Below are positions 17,678 through 26,437 of a stretch of DNA of 64,000 nt, piece by piece (within the stretch, counting starts at the first letter, position 1; every line of letters begins with the position of its first letter). A model generated the notes under the pieces. It ran no database searches. It saw nothing but the letters and a program-made list of their open reading frames with translations, and had not been told where the DNA came from. The stretch is taken from contig JABXKC010000010.1 of the NCBI GenBank assembly GCA_013375495.1, positions 1 through 64,000 on the forward strand. The letters run 5' to 3'. Source of the DNA: Promethearchaeota archaeon (GTDB lineage: Archaea; Asgardarchaeota; Lokiarchaeia; Sigynarchaeales; SOKP01). The translations under genes and the position numbers were made by a program.

Positions 17678-18142
17678 TTAAATAATTTCCGTTAGGCTTG
17701 ATTTATATTCTTTATATTTTTGTTTAAGAATAGATGCTATTATTGCTGTTGCCAAATTAATACCTAAAATGGAAATTATCGTCAGATATCCGTCTAATGT
17801 TATAAAAAAAAGAGGGATTATTAGCAGATTAAAACCATTTATCCACCATGACCAAAACCATGACATAGCAATTATAATCGGTACGAGCATTATACTATTT
17901 CTCAACCCATATTCAAAAAAGTTTTCTCTAAAAGCGAGAAAAAACACAATCGCTATAAGAATAAGCGTTGACATATAGGCCCTAGGACTAAACAAAATTG
18001 TATTTAAGAATATAATATCTACTCCGATTGGAAATTCTTTTTCATATATATTGGCAATATACCCAAAAAAGATGAAATGTACTAATAAAATGGCTACAAT
18101 AAAAGTTCCTTGTCGAGCTAATTCAATTTTTATGTTTTTCAT
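17678..18142 (-). CDS. Hypothetical four-helix membrane protein inside the opp operon
   Basis: 154 residues with about four hydrophobic helices (14-34, 45-68, 82-100, 108-140) and charged ends; the Lys-rich C-terminus is probably cytoplasmic. I recognise no family. It overlaps the upstream unknown gene by 4 bases, so the pair is translationally coupled, and it lies 66 bases before oppB. By position it could be an accessory factor of the peptide importer, but nothing in the sequence shows a function. Confidence 0.7.
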   Translation of the reverse strand: MKNIKIELARQGTFIVAILLVHFIFFGYIANIYEKEFPIGVDIIFLNTILFSPRAYMSTLILIAIVFFLAFRENFFEYGLRNSIMLVPIIIAMSWFWSWWINGFNLLIIPLFFITLDGYLTIISILGINLATAIIASILKQKYKEYKSSLTEII

Positions 18143-19023
18143 AGCAATCGCTTGATATCAAATAGGCTTAAATTAATTTGATTAAAATATAACTCATCAA
18201 TTTTAATTTTATCAATGGACGGATCTTTATTAATTATTCGATTCTCGAACCAGTGATCAATAGATAGATCATTTGTTGGATTTTCTAATAATTCTTTTTT
18301 ATTGTACGAAAAACAATCAAATAAATCATCATAAATAAGATATGGAGTAAAACCCCTTTTTTCTTTTTTATTTAATGATAGATTTTCCACATCAACACTT
18401 ACAATTTCAGGATAATATTTATTTTTTTTTTCTCTGTATAATTTTACTTCTTCTTCTTTATCGCCCTCATTTATTATAAATCTATTATTGTCTATTATTT
18501 CTTCGCAATGATTAGCCACTGCATCACAGTATTGGAGAATATGCTTAAGGGTATTACCATTTTCATCCTTATTCTTTTCAGCATTAATAAAATAAACTGT
18601 TTTTAAAAATTCAGAAATTAAAAATGTAAACGTTCCTCTTAAGCTATAAATCTCTGCGATGATGTTTTTTGACTTTTCAAACCATTGGATAATGATTTCA
18701 TCTTTAAGGTTTCTTTTCGTTATTTCCTTATATTTATCTTTAGCATAAGAGATTAAATTAGTTAATCCAATTAAAAAAAATTGCTCAAAATCAATAAATA
18801 AATGATATTTTTGAAATTTATTTTTAAGAGAGTTAAAATCAGGTAAGATAAATAAAGTTGGTTGACGATTTGTAAGTTTATCAATTCTCATCGGAACGGG
18901 CATTATAGGTATCTTAAAATTTTTTGTTGGTATTAAATCAAAAAAAAATCCTACCGGGGCTAGATCATTTTTAAAAACTTTTAACTTTGTTGGAGGATTA
19001 AAGAAGAAGCGTTTTGAGTTCAT
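18139..19023 (-). CDS. Hypothetical cytosolic protein inside the opp operon
   Basis: 294 residues with no signal peptide or clear membrane segment. It is Lys/Asn/Ile-rich with a long helical middle (about 75-170). I do not recognise a domain. It lies between oppA (93-base gap) and the coupled membrane gene (4-base overlap), an unusual interruption of a standard oppABCDF order. A role linked to the importer is inference from position only. Confidence 0.65.
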   Translation of the reverse strand: MNSKRFFFNPPTKLKVFKNDLAPVGFFFDLIPTKNFKIPIMPVPMRIDKLTNRQPTLFILPDFNSLKNKFQKYHLFIDFEQFFLIGLTNLISYAKDKYKEITKRNLKDEIIIQWFEKSKNIIAEIYSLRGTFTFLISEFLKTVYFINAEKNKDENGNTLKHILQYCDAVANHCEEIIDNNRFIINEGDKEEEVKLYREKKNKYYPEIVSVDVENLSLNKKEKRGFTPYLIYDDLFDCFSYNKKELLENPTNDLSIDHWFENRIINKDPSIDKIKIDELYFNQINLSLFDIKRLL

Positions 19024-19116
19024 TAAAAAATCATTTATTTACTATTTATTAAAAATCTTAGATTAAAAAAAAAAAAATTGAATTTTTATTAGTTCTTAAT
19101 ACTTCCTTTATGTGTC

Positions 19117-20844
19117 TTAATTTTCAAAATACATCGGATAGAAGTAATTATAACCCATACCGTTGCTTGGATAACCTTTCAAATCTGTAGCGTACGCATC
19201 AACGTTTTTGGGGACATAACCAAAAGCCCATGGTCTAAGTTCTTCGACAATATATTTTTGCATATCGTGGTATATTTGCCTTCTTATATCTTGATCAGTT
19301 TCCTCGAGTCCAGCTAACATAAACGCTTCTAATTCAGGCGTAGAGCATTGAGTAGAGGCAGAAGAAGATACGTTAGACATTAACGAATTAACGTAGTTGC
19401 TTGGATCATTATAATCTGGTATCCATCCAATCCACCAGATTTGTAATTTATCCCATCCGCCGTCAACATTATACAGTTTATCCAAATATATTTCCCATTC
19501 CGCACCAGCATCTATGACTTTAATTCCAATGTTTGCAAAATTACTTTCTAATAACACATAACAATCTTCTCTGAATTTATTTCCTAGGTTATAGGTATAG
19601 TTAACCGCTAAGAAAGGAGTTGGCGATTCGGCTACATCTATCCAGTCTTGATCTGTTACTAAGCCTGTTCCAAAACCCATACTATTCATAACGCTTCTAG
19701 CGATTGTAAGGTCTAAAGTAGGACAATCAAATGACCAATTGGCAAATTGTATACCTAAAGGAATTGGTGATTTTAATCGTACCGCATCACCTTCCCTAAG
19801 CTCATCGATTATGTAATCATAATCAAGAGCATACGACATCGCAGTTCTCCACGTAACGTTGATCTGTAAGTTATTGAATCCAAGATAACTGGTAATGGTA
19901 CCGGGTCCAGCTTCATAAAGTTCTACAGCGTCACTATCTCTCATCTCTTGATAGTAAGATGGGTGAGGAGCATCTAAAAAGTTAACATCTCCTACTAATA
20001 AAGCAGTATTTCTTGCATCAGCGTCTTGTATAACTGCCATTACCCAGCTTTCTATTGCTCCAGCTCCGCCCCAATAATCATCAAATCTAACATATTTGGA
20101 TTCTATACCTGCAATGTAATATTCAAATTTCCAAGGACCAGTTCCAGAAACTATTTCAGCATTATTTTCGCTCCCGTAGAATCCCGACATTCCTTCAGAA
20201 AGATAATCATCGCCGGGTGTAACTGACGGATCTAGTATATAAGAAGCTGGAAAGGTTAATAATGGTAATAAGATACCATATACGCGGTTTAATACGAATT
20301 TAACAGTATATTCATCAATAATCTCCGTTCTATTGATAATAGCAGAATAATCTGGCCACATATAAAGCACTGATATGATAGTTTCGCTCCCATATATTAC
20401 GTCAGCTGGTAGATCCCCACTAAAGTTACATAACCAATTCAATCTGTCAAATGAGAATTTAACAGCAGAAGCATTAAAAGCATAGCCCGAATGAAAAGTG
20501 ACGCCATGTCTAAGTGTTAAAGTTAATTCTAAGTCATCCGTACTCCACGTTCCAAAATCTAATGCTAGTCTTGGTATCAGAGGAGTATCAGGATCGCTTA
20601 GATTATAAGCAAATAGACCTTCATAGATGTTTAAAGCATGGTCAAATGAAGTGGAATCCCACATATACTGTGGATCTGCGTCTACGGGACCAGCGCTTGA
20701 ACCATAAATAATGGTACTGGGAGGTGGTGGTGCAATAACCGTGATTCCGCCCATTAGAACCCCAAATATTATGTTTCCAACGCCAGATGCGACTAAAGCG
20801 ACGGCTAGTATTATGATAGCTAAATTTTTTTTTTCCATTTCCAT
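19117..20844 (-). CDS. oppA: Extracellular solute-binding protein family 5 (OppA-like)
   Basis: 575 residues. An N-terminal membrane anchor (6-30) is followed by a Pro-rich linker (IAPPPPSTI) and the family 5 fold. The family's opening pattern is PVDADPQYMWDS, then NIYEGLFAYN. Later blocks are LTLRHGVTFHSG, SAVKFSFDR and YALDYDYII. It captures peptides or similar solutes outside the cell and delivers them to OppBC. The ligand cannot be deduced. It is the first gene of the seven-gene minus-strand operon; candidate promoter elements lie upstream at 20886-20920. Confidence 0.92.
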   Translation of the reverse strand: MEMEKKNLAIIILAVALVASGVGNIIFGVLMGGITVIAPPPPSTIIYGSSAGPVDADPQYMWDSTSFDHALNIYEGLFAYNLSDPDTPLIPRLALDFGTWSTDDLELTLTLRHGVTFHSGYAFNASAVKFSFDRLNWLCNFSGDLPADVIYGSETIISVLYMWPDYSAIINRTEIIDEYTVKFVLNRVYGILLPLLTFPASYILDPSVTPGDDYLSEGMSGFYGSENNAEIVSGTGPWKFEYYIAGIESKYVRFDDYWGGAGAIESWVMAVIQDADARNTALLVGDVNFLDAPHPSYYQEMRDSDAVELYEAGPGTITSYLGFNNLQINVTWRTAMSYALDYDYIIDELREGDAVRLKSPIPLGIQFANWSFDCPTLDLTIARSVMNSMGFGTGLVTDQDWIDVAESPTPFLAVNYTYNLGNKFREDCYVLLESNFANIGIKVIDAGAEWEIYLDKLYNVDGGWDKLQIWWIGWIPDYNDPSNYVNSLMSNVSSSASTQCSTPELEAFMLAGLEETDQDIRRQIYHDMQKYIVEELRPWAFGYVPKNVDAYATDLKGYPSNGMGYNYFYPMYFEN

Positions 20845-21121
20845 ATTTTTATCACTTTAAGTTTAGATTTTTTATAGATTTTTTGTTATAAGTTGATTGC
20901 ATTCGTAAACTTATAAGTTTTATCCTTTTTTTCTGGATGTATCAATGTTAACGAAATAACCAAATTCGATTGCAAATTAGGATCAAGATTTTTAATTTTA
21001 TGATTAGAATATGAATTTCTTTGGAAATTTAATGCGTATGATTTATTTAGTATTAATTTTTTTTAAAATTCCTAATTTGTAGCGAATTTCTCTTACTTTA
21101 GAATATATTTAAAATTTTGCG
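20845..21121. other. AT-rich intergenic region, start of the opp promoter gap
   Basis: This is the first part of a gap of nearly 600 bases between two divergent genes. It holds the candidate regulatory repeat at 20886-20920. Otherwise it shows only AT-rich sequence. The remainder of the gap contains a decayed reading frame at 21122-21360. Confidence 0.5.
20886..20920 (-). promoter_or_regulatory. Repeated TTATAAGTT element with 14-base palindrome upstream of oppA
   Basis: TTATAAGTT occurs at 20886-20894 and again at 20911-20919. The second copy is the core of the perfect palindrome AAACTTATAAGTTT (20907-20920). They lie 42-76 bases upstream of the oppA start. They may be a TATA box and upstream operator, or two TATA boxes. 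There is no experimental or comparative support. Confidence 0.35.
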
Positions 21122-21360
21122 ATGTTAGAATTAATTTGGGATAATAAAATAGTAGAACCGCGAAAATTATTTTTGTTAAAAAATATATTAATAAGGCGGT
21201 TAAACACAAGTAATAAAAGTTTAAAAGAATTGAGAAAAAAATTCAAACAGATTAATGGGGGTTAGAAATTGAAATTAAAGATGATGAAAAATTTAGTTAA
21301 GTTAAGGGAATTTGGGAAAATCTCGATATTAGCCTTAAATATTATGATTGCTTTCTTTAG
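21122..21360 (+). pseudogene. Decayed small reading frame, unknown
   Basis: An ATG at 21122 opens a 47-codon frame (MLELIWDNKIVEPRKLF onward) that ends at TAG just after a run of five G. Adding one G would continue the frame into LEIEIKDDEKFS, then a TAA. After the stop the same frame reads VKGIWENLDISLKYYDCFL before a TAG at 21358-21360. The protein-like quality on both sides suggests one former gene of about 80 codons with a frameshift and a stop. It could instead be a real 47-residue protein. Confidence 0.35.
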
Positions 21361-21440
21361 AATCAATATCGTCTAAAATTTCTTTAAAAGTTGTCTATAA
21401 TTAATGATTACAATAGATTAGTTATATTTATAAGTTTACT

Positions 21441-22697
21441 ATGCGTAATAATTTCAAAAGTATTAAAAATAAAGAAATTATTAAAAAACAAGAGAAAATG
21501 GTACTTATCACAAAAGAGGATTTAAGCACCGAAGCATCAACTATAAATCATGTAAAAGCATTAGCGTATGATCGATCGGCAGCAAGTATAGGAGAAACCA
21601 GGACAATCAATTATATACAAAATGAATTAAATGATAATAATATAAATTCTAGAGTAGAATATTTTTCTTGGAGTACACCAATTAGGTATTTAATGAAAAC
21701 AATATATCTAATGATCTTCGTATATTTAATTGTCTATCGTTTGTTTTTAATAATTGTATTTTTTTATTTCGTGAAGTATTTGTTTCAAAAAACACGTAGA
21801 ATTTCATTTGTAAGCCGGGAGCAGTCTAAAAATTTATTTACAAAAATACCATCAAAAAAAAAAGTGCCAAATCAGCCTATTATAATTTTTTCAGCTCATT
21901 ATGATTCAATATCATCGAGAATCCCCTATAAAATGCAAAGAGTTATAATGATTGTCATGAAAATTATAATCATTCCATATATGGGGTTATGCATTTTTAT
22001 CTCTCTTTGGTTAATATTAAATATTATTGCAATAACAAGTTTTAATGCATTTTTATTGTATTTAGTAAGTGTTTGTTCATTAACAACCATAAGTGTGATA
22101 ATACCTATGTTTTTATTCCTATTTACTTCAAATAAATCAACGGGTTCGATAGATAACGCCAGTGGTGTTTCAATTTTAATTGAATTAGCAAAAAATGTTA
22201 AGGAAAATCCGCTCAATAATTACGATGTATTATTTTTATGGAGTGGAGCAGAAGAGTGGGGATTGAAAGGATCAAAAAAATTTGTGGATAAATATGCGAA
22301 AAATTACAATATAATTTATGACCTAAGTAAATCCATCAATATTAATATCGATATGGTAGGATCGTACATAGGACTATTAGATAAATCAGGATTATTATTT
22401 AAAAAAGCATTGAATGAAAACTTAAATCAATTAATAGAAGCTTCAGCAGAAGAATTGAATATATCAATAACATTGTATGATAAACTGATTAAGCCAAAAA
22501 GCGATTATATCTCATTTAAAAAATTAGCAAGAAAAAAGAATAAATCATTTCAAACTGCATTATTTCATTCAGATAAAGATTCTATTTATATTCATTCGAA
22601 AAAGGATACACCAGATAGATGTTCAAATATTCTGCTGGATGATTGTTTAAAGATTTGTTATAATACAATTAAAAATTTAGATGGACAACTAAGCTAA
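21441..22697 (+). CDS. Membrane-embedded M28 family zinc peptidase
   Basis: 418 residues. All M28 metal ligands can be seen: His153 and Asp155 (SAHYDS), Asp238 (SIDNASGVS), Glu271/Glu272 (SGAEEWGLKGS), Asp304 (NIDMVG) and His385 (IHSKKDTPD). There is a hydrophobic segment at about 84-113 and, unusually, about 60 hydrophobic residues (168-230) inserted between the first His and the bridging Asp, where the family normally has about a dozen residues. It is probably a membrane aminopeptidase. A TATA-like stretch lies just upstream; the start could be Met20 instead. Confidence 0.85.
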   Translation: MRNNFKSIKNKEIIKKQEKMVLITKEDLSTEASTINHVKALAYDRSAASIGETRTINYIQNELNDNNINSRVEYFSWSTPIRYLMKTIYLMIFVYLIVYRLFLIIVFFYFVKYLFQKTRRISFVSREQSKNLFTKIPSKKKVPNQPIIIFSAHYDSISSRIPYKMQRVIMIVMKIIIIPYMGLCIFISLWLILNIIAITSFNAFLLYLVSVCSLTTISVIIPMFLFLFTSNKSTGSIDNASGVSILIELAKNVKENPLNNYDVLFLWSGAEEWGLKGSKKFVDKYAKNYNIIYDLSKSININIDMVGSYIGLLDKSGLLFKKALNENLNQLIEASAEELNISITLYDKLIKPKSDYISFKKLARKKNKSFQTALFHSDKDSIYIHSKKDTPDRCSNILLDDCLKICYNTIKNLDGQLS

Positions 22698-22857
22698 GTC
22701 TATTCAATTATATTAAAACTATTTTGTTATTAATCTTTAATTTTATATTCAAATTTAACCTAAATCTTCTTTTTAAGATATAATTTCTTAGGATTTCGAT
22801 GTATCTTGGATATAGCTATTTGATTTTAAAAGAAAAATTGAGAAAAACGAATTTTCC

Positions 22858-23787
22858 CTAACCGATAAAAAAAGCTATTATTTTATCATAATAAAATGAG
22901 GTAAAAAGGATCAGGAAAAGCAATAATCCCGAGATAATTATGCCTTTATCGAAAAAAACTTTCTCGGTTCTCCTTGCTATTTCAGGTTTAGAGGAAGTTA
23001 AATACATAAACCGCATAATAATATAGAGAGAAATGGGAATCGTAAAAATCACTATATATTCTTGTAGAATTATTGTAGCTTCGAAAAGGTAAAAGGTTAA
23101 TATAAGATAAAGAGAGTAAGTCATAAACAACGAACCCGCAATTAACACATGAAATTGATCTAGAAGTTTTAAAGAATATTGGTCGTAAACCTTTTTATGC
23201 TCAATTGCTTTTTCTTTTCCAAGATATAACAGATCACCCTTTCTTTTAGCTATGCTCAAAAACATAGCTATTTCAAAAATTGCTAAAAATAGCCAAGCAG
23301 AGACGGTATCACTGATTATAACAACTCCGGATAACGCTCTCCATAAATATCCGGTAGAAAGAACTAAAATATCGATAAATGCATAATTTTTAAAGAAATG
23401 ATTGTAAAATTGCCCTGTTAGGATCACAAGAACTAACATTATTATAAAACTAATATTTGGAATTAAAAAGATGACAGAAAAAACCATAACTCCGACGACT
23501 ATAATGAGTAATAATATAGCGAAATACATAGATAGGTCTCCGGACGCTAAGGGTTTTTTTTTCATTTTCTCTTGATGTTTTTTATCTTGTTCTAAATCTA
23601 TGATGTCGTTGATAATATAGTTAAAAGAAGAAGCACAACATAACAAAATAAATCCTAGGAATAATGGAAAATAGAGGGAAGGTTCAAAAATTCTTCTACT
23701 AAAAAACACACTAACGAAAATTAAAACATTTTTATAATATTGTCTTACTCGCAGAAGTTGGGAAATACTTCTGATTTTGCTCGTCAT
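22858..23787 (-). CDS. UbiA-family prenyltransferase (DPPR synthase-like)
   Basis: 309 residues with about eight membrane helices. The first Asp-rich motif NDIIDLEQDKKH is followed by KKPLASG, the UbiA pattern. The N-terminal RVRQYYKNVLIF resembles decaprenyl-phosphate phosphoribosyltransferases more than lipid-forming GGGP synthases. It may attach a phosphoribosyl or similar group to a polyprenyl phosphate carrier. That would suit its neighbours, a GlcNAc-1-phosphate transferase and an M48 peptidase on the same strand, but the substrate is inferred. Confidence 0.75.
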   Translation of the reverse strand: MTSKIRSISQLLRVRQYYKNVLIFVSVFFSRRIFEPSLYFPLFLGFILLCCASSFNYIINDIIDLEQDKKHQEKMKKKPLASGDLSMYFAILLLIIVVGVMVFSVIFLIPNISFIIMLVLVILTGQFYNHFFKNYAFIDILVLSTGYLWRALSGVVIISDTVSAWLFLAIFEIAMFLSIAKRKGDLLYLGKEKAIEHKKVYDQYSLKLLDQFHVLIAGSLFMTYSLYLILTFYLFEATIILQEYIVIFTIPISLYIIMRFMYLTSSKPEIARRTEKVFFDKGIIISGLLLFLILFTSFYYDKIIAFFIG

Positions 23788-23815
23788 TATAAGATTTTAA
23801 ACAGAAGCATGACAA

Positions 23816-26365
23816 TTAAACTTTGTTGAGATAAAAAATCTTTTCAGGTTTGAATTTTTTCAATAGAATATAACCTAATTTGCTAAAAATACTCGTTTCT
23901 GACTTTTTTTGAATGTTACCTGTAATGTATTCGAAGGATAAGGCTTCTAATGACTTGTATGGTATCTCTTGATCTTTACCAAATATATTTTTAATGGTTA
24001 TATAATTAGATACCTCACTTTTTCCTTGCTCTGGTGTTTTTTTTAAATTTTCAACATCTATTTTTATAGCTTGAATATAACCAATTTCTAAGTTATTGAC
24101 CGGTTTTTTCAGATAAATGTAAGTCCTAATCTGTTTTTCTATCAGCCATTCAAAAATTTTTGACTCTGAAATTCGACCAGTTTCTTTTCTATTTATCGTA
24201 ATATAGATATTTCTTGGTTTTATTATCAAATTCTTAAGCTTAATTTGAAATTTTTCACCTTCATTATTATGAGGGAGGCTTTCAAAATATAATTCTGAGT
24301 CTTTAAAATTCCTTGAAATCTCTACTTTCGAACATCTAAGTATTCGTGTTTCTCCTTTTGTATTGAAAAAAATATCTTTTTCAGAAAACATTTTTATTGT
24401 TGAGATAGAATTAGGTAATTTTGTTTTCTTCAAACGCTTATAGATCTTATGACCATCTTCATCTAAAAAGACATATTTAGATTTCTTTTGATCTGAACTA
24501 ATATCTATATCTATAAGATTAACAGTTCCATCTTTTTCTAAAAAATAATCCCCGTTTAGTGAAATTTGAGATTTTGAATATTCTGAAGAATTTAAATGGA
24601 TTTTATTTTCAGTTTTAAATTCTTTCACAATATATTCGTCGATTTCGCAAACATCGTCATTAAATCTTACACTCTCTAATTTACCTAAAATTATTTCGTC
24701 TGTAACCTTATGTTTAAATAAAAAATCCCGTTCGATTTCTAGTTTATAGAGTTCAATTCTGTTTATATTTTGCATATAAGCAGAAATTTCTCTAATGTTG
24801 AAATATTCCTGAAACTTTTCGCTGGCGATGTCTTTAAATTTAACACGTGCCTTATCGAATAGTTTAGCATATTGTTTTTGGTTTGATTTTTTTAAACATA
24901 AAAAAGGGAGAAGCATTTCTTTAGTTGGTTTTAATGTATCATCTAGAATAGCAGCTATTCTATGATAAGTGAGTGGATGTGAGTTTATGATATTGCTAAG
25001 CAGAGAGCCCCTTTTTGGTTTAATTATTGATTTGTTAATATAATCTGCTGTTTCTAAGTAATTTAATATTTCGTTATCTTGTGTAATTTTTTCTTCACAC
25101 AATAGCATCGTATTCAATCCAAATTCACGTCCAGTAGCATAGAAGCTTTCTAAATTATAAAGTGCTTTTACGAGTTCTTTTGCGTATCCAATTTTCTTCG
25201 TTTTTTGGTCGGCTTTCCCTTCTAATATTCTAACGAACATAAACAAAATTATATAAATTAGTAAGTTTAACAGAATGAAGAAAACAAACGGAAGCTGAGG
25301 ATTTCCAAAAGTATAATCGTAGTATGTAGCAGGAATACCAAATAACATTCTAAAGATTAAATCTCCAGTTGTTATAAAGGTCAAGATTAAAGTGTGTTTT
25401 CCCTTCGTATGTGCTAATTCATGAGCGATAATACCTTTGACTTCATCTTCGGGTACTGATTTGTAATTTTCTGCTATAAGAGCAATTCGCTTATCTAAAA
25501 ACGAACCATAAGCCATAGCATTCAATATTGGATAATTTCCTATTCCTACCTTCACTTTTCCTTTTATTCCAATGTCTAACTTTACTTGATCTATTAATCC
25601 TAATAATCTTTTATCTTTAAGTGGTTTAATACCAAGCATGAAATCTAAAATTGGTCCAGAAATGAAATAAATAATCCAATTTATTGCTATTAATATAGTA
25701 TATACATTTAGAAGAAGTTCCCATATTGAGAAAGAGCTAAAAAGGAACGCTTTTTGTGAAATAAAACTAAGAGGAGTATATTCATTAATAAAAACAATAG
25801 CTAACCAAGCAATTATATACAAAAATAATGTCAAGTATTCAGGAGACATGAATCTCCATATAACAATATATTTACGACCGAATAAAATAAATCCTAACCC
25901 AAGAATAATCCAAAATGAAAACGAAAAAGCTGTGTTAATGACAATAGGATCACCTAAAACATTTGAAATTATTCCTGCTACGAAAATTATGTTATAAGTT
26001 GCTAATGAAATTATTAAAATCTTATTTAAAACGGGATAATCTTTTAGTTCAAATATTCCGAACCATAAATAAATTGAAAATGCGCCCATAATCGAAGTTA
26101 GTATATCTTTTGAAAAAAAGAAGATCAGAAAAAAAAAGAACAAAATCGCAACTAAGTCGCTCATTTCGCTCCTTTTACCATTTTTTGCCCACCTATATAC
26201 TTCTTCAAGTGAAAACAAATAAAATATAAACATAACATAGGTAGTCCAGTCACTTAAAAGCTCCGGTAAATTAGTTACAAATAATAAGAAATATGAAACT
26301 ATAGAAAATACGATGGAAATTACTAAATAGAGAAATAGAAGACTAAAACGGGTGAATTTTTTCAA
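23816..26365 (-). CDS. Large M48-type membrane metallopeptidase with C-terminal extension
   Basis: 849 residues. Six or more N-terminal membrane helices (about 10-245) precede an HtpX/Ste24-like catalytic core. The motif HELAH (315-319) sits in GIIAHELAHTKGKH, with a likely third ligand Glu382 in LEGKADQ. HPLTYHRIAAI matches the M48 pattern HPxxxxRI. The last 380 residues are beta-rich and unrecognised, about doubling the usual size. It probably processes or clears membrane proteins. It sits between the UbiA gene (28-base gap) and the GlcNAc-1-P transferase gene (72-base gap). Confidence 0.85.
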   Translation of the reverse strand: MKKFTRFSLLFLYLVISIVFSIVSYFLLFVTNLPELLSDWTTYVMFIFYLFSLEEVYRWAKNGKRSEMSDLVAILFFFFLIFFFSKDILTSIMGAFSIYLWFGIFELKDYPVLNKILIISLATYNIIFVAGIISNVLGDPIVINTAFSFSFWIILGLGFILFGRKYIVIWRFMSPEYLTLFLYIIAWLAIVFINEYTPLSFISQKAFLFSSFSIWELLLNVYTILIAINWIIYFISGPILDFMLGIKPLKDKRLLGLIDQVKLDIGIKGKVKVGIGNYPILNAMAYGSFLDKRIALIAENYKSVPEDEVKGIIAHELAHTKGKHTLILTFITTGDLIFRMLFGIPATYYDYTFGNPQLPFVFFILLNLLIYIILFMFVRILEGKADQKTKKIGYAKELVKALYNLESFYATGREFGLNTMLLCEEKITQDNEILNYLETADYINKSIIKPKRGSLLSNIINSHPLTYHRIAAILDDTLKPTKEMLLPFLCLKKSNQKQYAKLFDKARVKFKDIASEKFQEYFNIREISAYMQNINRIELYKLEIERDFLFKHKVTDEIILGKLESVRFNDDVCEIDEYIVKEFKTENKIHLNSSEYSKSQISLNGDYFLEKDGTVNLIDIDISSDQKKSKYVFLDEDGHKIYKRLKKTKLPNSISTIKMFSEKDIFFNTKGETRILRCSKVEISRNFKDSELYFESLPHNNEGEKFQIKLKNLIIKPRNIYITINRKETGRISESKIFEWLIEKQIRTYIYLKKPVNNLEIGYIQAIKIDVENLKKTPEQGKSEVSNYITIKNIFGKDQEIPYKSLEALSFEYITGNIQKKSETSIFSKLGYILLKKFKPEKIFYLNKV

Positions 26366-26437
26366 TTTTATATCAATCGTTCTTTAATTGTATATATTCA
26401 ATTTAAATAACAACAATAATTTTTTATTAAATTATAC

